Of a stretch of DNA of 64,000 nucleotides, positions 1 through 12,700 are shown one piece after another. Under the pieces are notes generated by a model, which saw only the letters and a list, made by a program, of their open reading frames with translations, was not told the origin of the DNA and did no database searches. The DNA comes from Eremophila alpestris peregrina (lineage: Eukaryota; Chordata; Aves; Passeriformes; Alaudidae): assembly GCA_009792885.1 (NCBI GenBank), contig WMCF01000055.1:5109443-5173442 (forward strand). Direction: 5' to 3'. Numbering within the stretch: position 1 is the first letter of the stretch; the number at the start of each line of letters is the position of its first letter. A program made the position numbers and the translations under genes.

Positions 1-684
1 TATCGAGAGGAAGGCAGGAGTTAAGAGGAAGACAGAGGGACATTCCTAGGAAGTCAGGGCAGCTCAGCAGCAGGCACAGACCTGGCAAATGGAGATAGAG
101 AGGGGACAGTAACAGGGCTCTGTGCTGTGCACGTGATTTCAGAGACCTGAACTGATGCCATGGAATGTTTAGGAATGCCTGCTAAAAATACCACTTACAC
201 AGGGAGAGCTAAAGTGAAATCCCAATCCAATGGCAAGCAGCACAATCACGAACAGCACTGTTACTGTGCCTCTTTATGTAGGGCAAGGTGCCAGCATTCA
301 CAGTAATGTGCACTTGGCTTAACCAGGCTTCATTGTTGGAAGTCTGCTTTTGACTGGATAAGGTTTTGGATCAGGCTCCTTGTGATTAATTTTTTGCTTA
401 TATGTTAGGATTGGGGTTCATGGAAAATCAGGTTAGGGATCTGGACATCATTATATTTTAAAGGCTCTCTGGGGTTTAACAAACTAACCCAAGCCTTAGG
501 AACTCCTAGACTTGACTGTGCAGGAGCTGCACATGCTCCAGGCAACGTCCTACAAAGTCAGACTTGGCAAACCAAACCTGTAGCTGTATGTGTGTTCTAT
601 GGAAAAGCATTTGCTTTAAACTAAGATTGCTCATTGAAATAGAACTATGAAACCTATTTGTGACTATTTCCTCCTTTACAATAG
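1..684 (+). other. ANTXR2: Partial ANTXR2 intron, 5' end outside window
   Basis: This sequence precedes the first visible coding exon. I looked for the upstream vWA exon (expected FPV...GGFQALKGI-like coding) and do not see it, so the vWA exons lie before position 1. The intron ends in a pyrimidine-rich stretch and AG at 683-684. No repeat or RNA gene is recognised. Confidence 0.8.
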
Positions 685-745
685 GTTTTGAAACAATCAT
701 GCACTGAGATTTTGTATTTGGAGCCATCCAGTGTCTGTGTAGGAG
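685..745 (+). CDS. ANTXR2: ANTXR2 coding exon 1 in window (human exon 8 equivalent)
   Basis: 61 nt, phase 0 in and 1 out, encoding VLKQSCTEILYLEPSSVCVG plus the first base of a Glu codon. It is the linker from the vWA domain into the Ig-like domain. The two cysteines (window residues 6 and 18) are conserved in the family and contribute to ectodomain disulphides. The acceptor is the AG at 683-684 and the donor is gtaagg at 746. This exon falls in an ORF too short for a simple ORF search and is recognised by the QSCTEIL...PSSVCVG match to the receptor family. Confidence 0.95.
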
Positions 746-3700
746 GTAAGGTTTTATAATTTTATTATACTATTCAATTATTATGGGGACTGTGATTTCC
801 CTGTTTTATCTGAAGGGAAACTGCATGAATAGAATAAAGCAGAATAAAGCATCTCTAACTTAAGTCCTCAACAAGTTAAAGAAACATTGGATTTCTCTGT
901 TGACTTCTTGTTCTCCTCAGAGGAGCTGACCACCAGGGCCTGCTTCCATAGCTTGGGTAATGCATGTGGAAGTTGGAGAGCATTTACTGTCCCCTCTCCC
1001 ATGAGTCTGCTCTGCACTTGTCCCAGATCTACCCCCAGATCTGTGGGGAGTGTAAGAACAAAGCACGTGACTGCATTTTTGGGCAGCAAGAGCAATACAT
1101 TAATGAAATGGAAGAGTTGCACATAATTTTAAGGCCTTGTCTTCTTTCTGAGCTTCATAATCCACAAGTAGTAGGAGATCAGTCAAAGTAAGGTAGTTGC
1201 AAAATGTTGCTTGGATATTTTTGTGAAAACATGGATGCTCTGGGTGAAGTAAGTGTTCCTGGTAAAAAAACTCTTTTCACTCCTCCTCTGCACAGTTCAC
1301 AGATAGTATGGCCCACAGGAAACTTGCAGAGAAATAGTACTAAGGAGAAATATTTTCTTCATCTGGCACTTTAAGTGAGCCTGATCTGGGTTTGGGGAGT
1401 CTTCTTATTCTGAGTCCCATTTTTCTCATTTCTCATTCACTGAGAAACTGTCTTACTGTGCAGCTGGAGCCCTGGATCCTGATGATAGTCTGAATCCACT
1501 TCCAGTTTCATAGTGCTGTCTCAATAAAGATTTGGGAACAAATCTTGACTTTGCCTATTTATAAGGAGAATTCAGTACAAGGGTTCAGGAATAAAGGAGA
1601 TCTCAATAAGTTGGAAGCATTACTATGTTGTGCTTTGTTTATTGCAGACTAAGGGAAATTGCCCTGGTGTAACTTACTGCAATGCATTTAAGTTTGGTGA
1701 TTTTGTGTGTTTGCTTTTCCCTCCAGAGGAGTTTCAAGTTGTTCTCAGAGGAAGTGGCTTAAACCTTGGTGGGAGAACCAACAGCGTGACTTGTACCTAT
1801 CAAGTGAACGGAACGACAATCCGTAAGTGTGGGTGTTTGCAATCATCTGCCTTTGCAGTCCTGAGGCAGTGATTGATTTTGCTTCTCGTTACCTCAGCTG
1901 ATGAAAATTGAAAAATATCAAAGAGGAGGAGAACAGGAAAGCCCTGAGGATTAGTAAAGGGACAAAAGTTGTTTTACACTCTGCTCAGTGGTTTCATTTT
2001 GCTACCAGGTGCTGTTAGCTGTGAGTGGTGAGTGGTGTTGACAGCCCCTGGCTGTGGGCATTAGCATGGGTGAGAAATGTTTGGCTCCTGATGTTTGGGC
2101 AAGCAGATGTTTGCTGATGAACAAACCTGTCACTGCAGTGTACTTACTTAGGTCCCTTTCTGCACAATAATCCTGGCCAAGACACCTCACTGCAATTCCC
2201 AGAGGCACTTACCTTGTTTTTTGCAAGGTCTGTGCCCGTTCTGGGTGGTGTGCCAGGTGTGCTGTGAGTTTCAGGGACACATCAGTCCTCCTCCTGCAAA
2301 AGCATAGAAAAAGCCAGGTCAGAACAGTGGTGTATTTTGTCTTGGTCCATGAGCTCCATGTGCACAGCATCAGGGCTTACTGCAGCCATAGCCCAAAGCA
2401 ATTCTGTTTCAGATGGTGACCATGACACCTTGTACAGGCACTTCCCTCTTGCTTATATGTGAGTTTGCTTTTTCTATCCAGAAACTCAAGTGGATAGCTA
2501 GGATAAATACATCCAACTTCTAGCTCTAAACAGAGTTCCTTAGAAGCCAGCCAGACTGGAAAACAACCAAACAGGAACTTGAAGGAAAAACTATGACTGA
2601 CTTTTTTCCCTGCCTACTGTCTGATTTCTGTATTAGCCTGTCTTAAATTCCTATATAGTTGAAGTTTCCAGTGCAGTTTCTTCCTTACCCTGGATATTGT
2701 ATATACTGGAATGGGCTGTCAGTCTCTCCTGCCTGTTAAGTACCTACAACAATTTGGCAGAATAATAGGATAACCCAGTAGTTCTGGATGCAGGCAGCCT
2801 GTGTAAGTCAATTCCGCTTGTATAAATTTCCCTTCAGTTTCCATTACAATTGTCACCTCTGCTTCCCATTGCCCAAAAACACTTGCTACCATCTGATGTG
2901 AGACTTGCCAAGTACAGCTCTGGGCTGCTTGTTTTTTCTTGGCTTCAGAAAGGGGTGTGCTGAAGCACATGAGAGTAGGGGAATGGCATAGTGATGTATT
3001 GATTATAAAAACACAATCTGCTCTATGGGGTCTTGCCAGGGCCTTCTACATCCCCCCAGTCCACATCTTCAGCAATGGACAACAGCGAGTGGCTGGGGAG
3101 TAGTACAGGAAGAAAACAGGGAAATCTCAAGTGGTCCTTCCTGCAGTACACAAGGTCATTTTGTACAGCTCTGTGCTGGATTCTGACTGCTTCAGAGGAA
3201 GCCTAAAGGGGGCCGGTGGAGCCAGGATGAACAGGAAGATAGGCAGGGTGCTTGGAGCAGTAGCAGGAGGAAGGAGATGATCCCAAGAGAGGGTCAATCA
3301 TCCCCATTGCAGTTTCCTCTACAGAAGACTGGCAGTCCCTCTGCAGAACCCTCAGTATGTGAGGGCACAAACAGTGGGCACTCGGGTGAGGATCTGCTGA
3401 TTTTGGAGTTCCCCTCACCGAGAGCCTGGGCTCTCTTTGGGACCAGCCTCTGAGCACACCCCTTACTGTGTCAGTTCCCCTGCTTTTAAAGGATGCATTT
3501 GGCATCTTTCTCGTTCTGCATTTATAAAGAACCATTACCAAATGCTAGAAAGGAAACCTGCCAAATGGAGCTGTGGGATAGAAAAATAATCTATGAAACA
3601 TACCATTAAGACAAAAACATATGGCAATGTGCTAATCCCTCTTCCCCACCTCACAACTAGCCCCAAATCTAGGCCAAGCAGTCAGTACAGATTATAGCAC

Positions 3701-6700
3701 ATATGAAAAGCTCATTTATGCCAACAGCTCCTCCTTCAGCTGCCCCTGAACTGCTTGTCTGTCTGCTGTTCCTGAAATGCAGGACAGAGTCATCTCCAAG
3801 TTGATCTGGCAGATCACTTATCTGCTCTCACCCCACAGTCAGGAAATAGTCCTTGCACAGAAATCATCAGTCCTGCCACGGGGAAGTTCGGGTGGATGGT
3901 ACTGCACACAGGAGCCGAATTTTCCCCAGGTTACCAAACACGTGAGGCTAAAAAGCTTCATTCTACTCTACTCACACCTGCAGAACAGAAATGCTGTACT
4001 GGCCACAAGGCTCTACAAATAAGTGCTTCATGTGCTTTACAGATAGGTGCTTTGTAAGTGTAAGAGGTTTGCAAATCACAGAGACTCAAAAATAGAAGAA
4101 ACACTGGAGAAAAAGACACTTGAGTGTCACAGCTAATAAAACAGTCCTGTAATGCAATGTACAGGGATGGAGCCAACTAGAAAGAAACCTTTATCTTCCA
4201 ACTACCAGGAAACTACTAACAGTGTTCTCACTCTCCACAAAGAGAGTGTTGATTCTAGGAAATGTTCTCTAGGAGAGTATGAGCTGACTGGAGTAACTCA
4301 AATTAAGTGCTGTAATGTGGGCTTACTGGGCATTTACAGCCAGCTCTGGGGCTCCATGTTCCTTACCTTGGGCCTGCATTGCTGCCTCCAGTTCCATCCA
4401 GGACAGACCAGTAAGGAGCATGGGAATGGAGGGACCTCACAGCACTTTCACATGGCAGCTCCTCACCTAAGCTGCACAGCATAGTAAGCTTCTGTGATTT
4501 TTTTTTTTTTTTCAGATGAAAGGCCTAAAACAGTAGAATCTGATTTTTTGCTCTGCCCTGCACCGATCCTGTACAAAAGTGGCCAGTAAGTACTGAACCA
4601 AATGCCAGCCCATGTTTTGCTGGGATTTGGCATCATTATAGCTGACATTAATTGGGAGGGGTTTGGCTGAAGGCAATATTTTGTTGCTTTTACAGGGGAT
4701 GGTTTGTTGTTGCATTTTTTCCCCCATTCTTGTGTTACTTTCTTGGTGTATATGCTAGCTTTGGAGTGGGCTTTGAGTAGTCATCTGTGACCAAACCCAT
4801 TCGGACAGTGCCTTAAAAATGAATATTCAGCCAGTTTATGAAATACTGAAAAGATCTGGCTTGTCATAAGTTTAATGCAGATTAGCTGTTTTAACAGGGC
4901 ATAATATGCTCTCATCAGTATCATCTTCAGGCCCACTGTTAAAGAGATGACATTACCACTGACACTTACAAGCTATCATTAAAATTAGGTGTCAGGACAT
5001 GTACCCCGTTTCCACACATCCTGATCCAATGAGTTAACAGCTCCAGCACTGGGGCTAAACTGCAACTCTGGCCTTATTCTCAGTGTCACTGGCCAGGGCT
5101 GCACATTACTTCTGGCCCTTGGAGAACTAATCCTTCCCTCCTCCTCTCCATCTCAAACGTGCCTCAGGGTGTTATGGTCACTTGGACTTCATTGTGCAGA
5201 TTTCTGAAGACCCTAAGCTAATCTGAAGTCAGAAAACTGCACATCAGATCTGGGTCTTGTGGGAGGGCCAAGGCTTTGGCTGCTGGCTTCCTCCCTGTTT
5301 GTCAAGTAGTTCTTCCCAGAGACTTACTAGGAATGAGGATAATGCTAATCCAGTAGGAAGCACAGCAGTACCACATTGGCATTTATCTGTGGCAGTTCAG
5401 CAGCTGAAGAACTAAGCGTGTTTTATAGATGACTTGTCTGTACTAACATTTTTGACTTGAGCAAAAATCAGCCGCCTCAGTTGTGCTGTCAGATAGCAAA
5501 GCTCCAAATGCACATCTGGTTTGTGTGTTAAAACAGCAGGCTAAGGGAGGGAAGTTGGAAAGCCATAGAGGAAAAATGTTCAGTGCTTGACCCCAGTGGG
5601 GTGGTTCAAGGCAGAGGGTCTGCCTCCCAAGCTGCATCATGGCTGGCAGTGAGAACAAAGGAGAGAGCAGAGCTACATGGAGAGCAGAGGGAGGGGATGA
5701 GAGATTCAATACTGATGTGTTTCCTAACGTTGCTTTTCACATAGTTGTGTGGCACATGCATCTTGTGCCATATGTAGCAGGGTGTCAGGCCCCTGTGCCT
5801 GCTGAGCGGCCTGTGCATCCCACAGTGCAGCAGCAGTGCTCAGCTGGGAGCTGCTGGGGGGTGTGCAAGCATTCAGCACAGCAGCTCTGCAGCTCCTGGC
5901 TTAGCTGAAACCAGTCAGCACCACCAGTTGTAAGTGAACTGATTTTGTCATCAGAACAATGTCAATCAGTCAGGTTAAAACCCCTCCTCCCCAGGCCAGG
6001 TATTTGTACAGTGCAGTTACTGTACAACAGAAGAGCAGTAGCAAATTAGGTCCCAGTATGAAGCTCCCCAAAAGCAGATGCTGTAAATGCTTCTCCACAC
6101 ACAGTTTGTCCCAGAGTACATAAACTGCCAGTCCTGCCAAATGCATGTGAAGTGCATGACACATTTGTATAGGTTAAAGCTGTGGAAGTTAGTTGCACAT
6201 GCTGCATTTTTCCTTACACTGTGGAGTGTTACTGAACCAGACAGCTGCCACCCTGGAACTGCAGTGTGGATAATGCACATCAGCACAATACAATTGGAGT
6301 TTTACAGGTTCACAGGAAAACACATTTTCCCAAGTTACCATGTGAAACACAGTTCCCTGACCTGCTTTTGAAGGAGTTGGAGCATTGGCCCAGAGCTGAG
6401 CAGTTTACTGTGCAGAAGACTGACAGTTATGAAAGATATGTACATACTTGAACTCTTGACTTTCCATTGGCACAGCCTAGACTAGTGCTGGACATTTCCC
6501 AGTAATTCCTCATGTAATGGAGCTAATATTAATCAGTAATGTAGCAACAACTGCTCTGTTCTTTTCTAGTGCTCTTTTGGGTGGAATTAAGAGAACACAA
6601 GCAGCCCAAGTTAGCTTGCTGTGTGTCTTTTAAACCTGCAGCTTGGTTTCTGGGTGAACAGTCAAGACTCACATACACAGGTTTCATTGTATCTTTTCCT

Positions 6701-9700
6701 AATTAGAGACACTTCTTGTTGCCTGATGAATTAGCCGTTCTCCCATGCAGAGTAATACCAAGCTGTGTGGAATACATAAAATGCCAAAGTATCCAGGATG
6801 TTGGGTTGGTGAGCCTCTGCTGTCCTGGACTTGAGCCATGGTGTGTTTCTGCTTCCTTCCCAGCTGTTGGCTTCATTGAGCTGGAGCTTCCCAAATGCCA
6901 GCTGTAGATTTAACCAAGCATTTTTTTCAAAGTCTGCTTTTCCACAGTACCCTGTGGCAGATGGATGTATCATCCTTAGGTTGGGTGACAACATGACTGT
7001 GCTGTCTGTGCCATTTAAAATCCCTTCCTGTCATGCTGATTCTAAAGTGCAAAATTCCATAGTCTGCTTACAAACCCAGCCCACTTAAAAGGCTCCTGAT
7101 CAGCTAACGGCTGACAAGTATTCACAATTTTCACACAAGCAACCCATGCCTCATAAAACACATTACAAATTTGAAATAAAGCAGAAAGGAAAAGTACACA
7201 TACACCTTGCAGGAAGGTGAGGAGGCCAACCCAGGTTGAATTGCTTTGAGAGATCACTTATGCACTGTGATGGCAGGTGTAGCAACACAATCAGGCTGGT
7301 TAGTAAACAGGACTCTGATTCTACTGCATTGCCCATTTAGAAGTCACATTTTGAAGGTCTCAGAATATTTGAGAAAATCAGTTCCCCATTTTACCTGAGA
7401 CTTGAATGTGTTGTCCTGCCACAGTGCAAGAGAATCAAACCAAACCTGGTGACTGTGACCCCTCCATTACTGTACATCTTTCTGTAGTCATTGTGCCTTG
7501 GAAAGCAATCACAGCCCTTGTCTCTTTGAACACCAGTACAGGAAAAAGAGTGATATTTTAAAAGTCTCCATTCCTTGCTAGCTTCACTTTTTTTTTCCTC
7601 TCACTTCTGCCCTAAGTTGTGTGAGTTTGCATTCAGAACAATCTCTCTGTAGGCTTGGCTTCACCTCCAGCTGCCTTCTGCTCTGGTGAGCCATTGGTGA
7701 AACCCCCTCTGCCCTGCATGGAAAGGCCAGCGGGAAAACGAGCATTTCTCACACTGCCTGAACACTTAAAAATTTGCTTTTATTAGGTGAGTGGATGACA
7801 GTAACTACGGTTTAAATTAGCACAACAAAACACTGTTTTACTGAAATGCTTCTAGTGAATAGTTACATGACTATTACTTATCTCAGTCTGTTTGAACTCT
7901 CATTTCTCACTGGAATATCACAGTAAAACTTTGGATTTGATGGTGCCTACTGCAAACATCCAATCTTGTGCAGACTGTTCTCTAAGCCAGGCAAGAAGGG
8001 ATGGATGTAGGCTAGGCAGTAGATTATTCAAACTGAACCAACAGGCTGAGGAATTGTCATTGTTCTTAAAATAGTTCAGGGAACTACAGAAGTCTGTTTT
8101 TTCATGCAGCTGCACTGCTGGCCAGCTTCCATCTTTGTGCATCCTGCACTTGAACTCAGGTTTTGCTAGGACAGAAGTATGCAGTGTCCTTCTCCTTGGG
8201 CTCAGAAGCTTAAGGAATACCAGAGCCAAAAAAGACATAGCCCAGCCTAAATCTGAGCGTAAGTGCGGTTCTCTCATAGGAACCTGAACTTCATGATCAG
8301 CTTGCATGGCAAGGTGGACAGTCCACACTGCTGCTATTAATGACCTTCTTTGCCCTCTATTCAAATGCTGCTGTCTTCAGCTTCCATTTATTGCTTCCTA
8401 CATCCTGTCCAACACAAACAGCTGGTGGCACTTAAAGAGCAAATATTCAACAGAAATTATTTTCTGGGTGGTAGGAAGGAAAATTACTACTCCAGTACTG
8501 CCCAGTTCTTGGTTACCTGCAGTTCCCAAGGAGCTGATGGAGTCTGGGGCAGCTCACTTGGCACAAAGCAGTGCAGGAGGTAATCTGTTAGCCATCACAT
8601 GCCTCACATTCAGCTCTAGGGGCTCTAAAATTTCTAGGTGCAAGATGTTTCCGTGACAAGGTAACAGGTACCTTGAATCTTGCTTTCCATTTTCCAAGTG
8701 CCATTTTTATTAATACCAGCACCAGATTTAAGGGGAAGAGCACAGACACATGAAAGCAAACAGGCACAGAGAAGATTAATGGTTTGTGGGCTCCAGCCTT
8801 CCGATTACCTCACTGGGTTTCTAGACAGCTGTCCCTTTGGAGAGCAGCTGGAAGGTGTTCTATGGAGTGGTTGTCATAGCAGGCTCCTAACCAGGGATCC
8901 TGACTGTCCCCACTACCCAAAGATAGATTCTCTTCTGCTTTTGCTCCATTCACTGTTGCCTGTGACCTGGAAGCCAGTAACTGATAAACTGCTTTTGAGT
9001 CTCATATCTTGGGGAACCAGAGCCTGTTCCTTTGGGACAGTGGTGGTCTCAAATTCGTCATGCAGGCAGGATGCCAAGCAAGTGCTTGCACCCCCAGGCA
9101 CATACCCAGTACATGCAGCAGTAGGGAAGCCAGTCTTTGCAAATCTGATTTAACTATACTAAGGAATAATTTTTCCACTGCTCCCTTTTCTTCCCCATCA
9201 GCTGCAGGCTCTTAAGTCTCACTGCTTCCTCCCCTGTACCACTGTGCTGGCAGCATGAAGAGGCACACAGCTGAGGCATTACCTGTGCAATCCAGCATTC
9301 ATTAGGACACTGTGAACACCTTTCACACATTTATTTCTTGCTGCAGCTCCTTTATGGAATTTGTAGTATTCCCCTCCTGTTTCTTGTGCTTGATAAAGGC
9401 ACAGGAAAGTAAAAGCAGTGTTGAGGAAGCAATGCTTTGTAAGGTGACTGATGGTGAATATGTTTGCCTAATTAACTTGTGGCTAATAATTCGAAGCCAT
9501 TAAGTAGCTAGTTAGTACATGCTTTGAATAAACACATCTGGTGCTGCCTTGAGTGGAGGTTGTGGCTGTGTGTGGGTGACAGATGTGCTGTTTCCCCAGC
9601 GCTCCCTTTTCCATGCTGAGCAGCAGGGCAGTGCCGCAGCCAGAGCAAGGCAGCCTCGCAGAAACTGCACACTCCCCAAGTGGCTCCAGGGACTTGTGCC

Positions 9701-12700
9701 TCCTCTCCTCAGCTGCCCAGCCACTGCAGCCCGCTCTGGTACCTCAGAGCTGGCATGCAGCTCCAAGGAACACCCTTTTCAATAGCTTAGAGACTCCTGC
9801 CTTCTGGGCTGAAAGGCAGCAGGAGAGAGGATGAAGTGTCAGGCCACCCAAGGAGCAGAAAGTTTAGAATTCCCAAGCCCTGCAGATTGATCTGTTGCTG
9901 TACAGAGGGCATTGGGAATGATCATGCCTTGCTGTGTCACTGCCTGGAACTGCGGGGCTGGACTTGGAACAACCTTCCAGGGAGGGAAGAGTCCTCCTGT
10001 GGAGGACAAAAGCCTACTCCTTTCTGTGGGCAGTCGCTTCCTAGGTTGGCACAGCTCATAACTCTCATCAGTCTTAGAAGTGAGAACAGCTAGGATCAGC
10101 TCCATGCAGGAGCATTCCCTTTCTTCCAACTACACTGTTGCTTGGTTTTTCAGGTTTTGGCTTTTTGTGGTGGGGCTGTTTAAAGTTGTGTGTTTTCCAG
10201 ACAGGGGAAGGAGTTACAACAATAAAGTAAACAAACAGCAGAATATTTTGCAAGAGGCTAATTGCACAGGAATTACATCTTAAAAGTGAGATTTGAATTC
10301 TTAGTTACCAAGGGGCAAGTTAAGGTTTATTCCTACTTCTGAGGGCCCATGAACCCTGGTTACCTTGTGACTGCCCCATAATGTCTGACACAAGCTGTCA
10401 TTAGAGCTAGAGCTGCAGGCCCAGCCCATGACCTCTGTTTTGTCAGACACCAACAATAGCACAGCTGCCCCTGCCTGGCTGGCATCTCAGACCTGCCATT
10501 TGGCACAAGGAACAGAGCAAATTGGATAAATACATATAAACACATTGGGAAGGGAGGGAAAACAGAACAGAATGAACCAGAGCAGCAACCCACAACTTGT
10601 TTGATAGGGATGATTTAAGTAGGCATATGGTATAGTTAAATGTGCTTTCAAAAACATTGGCCTGATTCTTCAAGCAAACACAAAATAAATATCTGAATAG
10701 CATGTGAGCCGATCCGGCACCATTAGTGCTCTCAGAGGATGCACTGGAGTGCTCAGGCTGACACACTGACATTCCCACACCAAGTGTCAGTGCCTCATGT
10801 TAGCATGGCACAGCTGCACTTCCCTCTAACAGTGCAAGCCTCATAAGCAAGCAGGCAACAAGCTCCTAATTACTCCTGACCCTAGTGACCATTGTCGGAT
10901 CTTACTGGCTTAGTGTTGGCAGAACAGCCCAGCCACACCTCTCACAGCTGGATTCATCCAGCAGTCCCCCTGCCCACACACACACATCTAACTCTGGAAC
11001 TCACTGGATGCTCACCCAACACCCCTCTGCAACACTGAGTTATCTGGTACCTCAGTCACACCTGCAGGTTACACCTCACCTTTGTCTCATCATGTTTTAC
11101 CAGACAGACAGACAAAAGCAGTAACTTGAGACCACCTGTGTTATCACAAAGTCCAAACTCACATTTAAAAGATGGCCCTGACAACCACCCCAGGTGTTTC
11201 TCCCACAGAAGCCACCCCCAAATGCTGAAGTACACAAACCCCTGTGATTTCCAGTGCACGCAGGTACACACGTGGCATCACCTATTTACTCAGGCCAGGA
11301 ACTTGGTCAGGGTCATGGCATTGTGCAAAACATCCCTTTGCCTGCCTGAATGAGTGTTGAGAAAGGTGTGTGGAACTTAAATGAGTTTTCTGATAACATG
11401 GAAGCGAATGGCTGAAAACCAGAGGGAGGAGAGAGTTTGTGTTGCTTGCTATGGCTACCTTTGCTACTGTTACTTTTGTTTTGTCACTTTTTCTTCCTCT
11501 GCTGAGAAAGGTAAAAACTTAGAAAAGCTGTTGTCAGCATAGTGTTTGCAAGCTGAGCTCAGTCTCACATGTCTTTCAGGGTCTCTCAAGGAAAGGATTA
11601 ATATGCTGTAGCTGTGCTAAGCATTTCTCTTTCTAACTAAGAAGTGACACTGAGTTTTTTTCTGTGGTGCTTTTCCCTAAGTAGCCTTACCACAGCCTTT
11701 GTGGCAATGCAGACAGGGGTTGCATTTGGCCACAGAGTGGAATTACTCACTAACGTAAGGGGCAGTGCTTGTGCTGAGCCACATGAGAACTTGGCAGCTG
11801 GTGACAGCATGCAAGTGTGGGTTTAAGGACCAATTTTCCAATCCTCATCTTCAGTCTGAAACCTACATGGTGACTACATATCACCTGGAAAAAAAACATT
11901 GTTCAGAGACAAGAGGACCAATTAAAAGAATTCAACAGGATTTACAAGTTAAGAGGCAGCATGTTGACTAGAGTATTTTCCATTCCACATAACCCTGGTC
12001 ACTACTGTGAAAAGGCAAAAGTTCAAAGAGCCCAGTCACCTCTCAGAAGCCAGCTGTCCTTTGAGATGCACCGAATGGAGAAGAGCAGGTGGGCTGCTGC
12101 TGCTGGAGGTCTCAGCCCTAGGATGAACTCCAGGCTCTCTCAGCTGCTCTTCCAGCATGGCTGGCCAGCAGCCCAGCAGCTCTCTGACATGGGGGATGCA
12201 GCCATTCCCAGCACCAGCAGAAAAGAAAGTCACCTGTGCTTCTCCCTTTTGACTTCCTGCTGCTCAGCAATTGGTAGGATGCCAGCTCCATGTCAGACTG
12301 TTTTCACCTGTTCACTGTTGTTTTTTATCCTTGCAGAGCCCCTTTGCTCAGGTGAAGGCAATACTCACCCCCCCCCCCCCCCCCCCCCCCCCCAATCACT
12401 GCTGTGCCCATGGCCAGTCCAGACCTGGATGGGATATTGGCATTACCCCTCACTGCAAACAGCTGGGTTTCCCCTGCAGCCCTGGGCAGGGAGCCTTAGG
12501 GGGGTCAGAACTGCTCCCACCTGCACTGATTCTTTCCATTGCAAACTCACTGAGGTGAAGCATTTATTGTAGCCATTGTCTTTTATTTCCCTAAACAACA
12601 TTTTGTTCCAACAAAAATAAAAGATAGTATGGTTCCCAGTGTCCGGTGCTCACATGGGATAACTGCCCCCCCTCCAGAATAGTCAGAGGAATCAACTCAG

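Noticed and set aside
1..684. Possible upstream ANTXR2 vWA exon in the first 684 bases
   Set aside because: I looked for coding resembling the end of the vWA domain (VFPV...GGFQAL) in all + frames and found none, so this exon is upstream of the window.
11961..12572. 203-codon ORF on + strand spanning the poly-C tract
   Set aside because: It reads a homopolymer as a proline run, shows no homology and is intronic.
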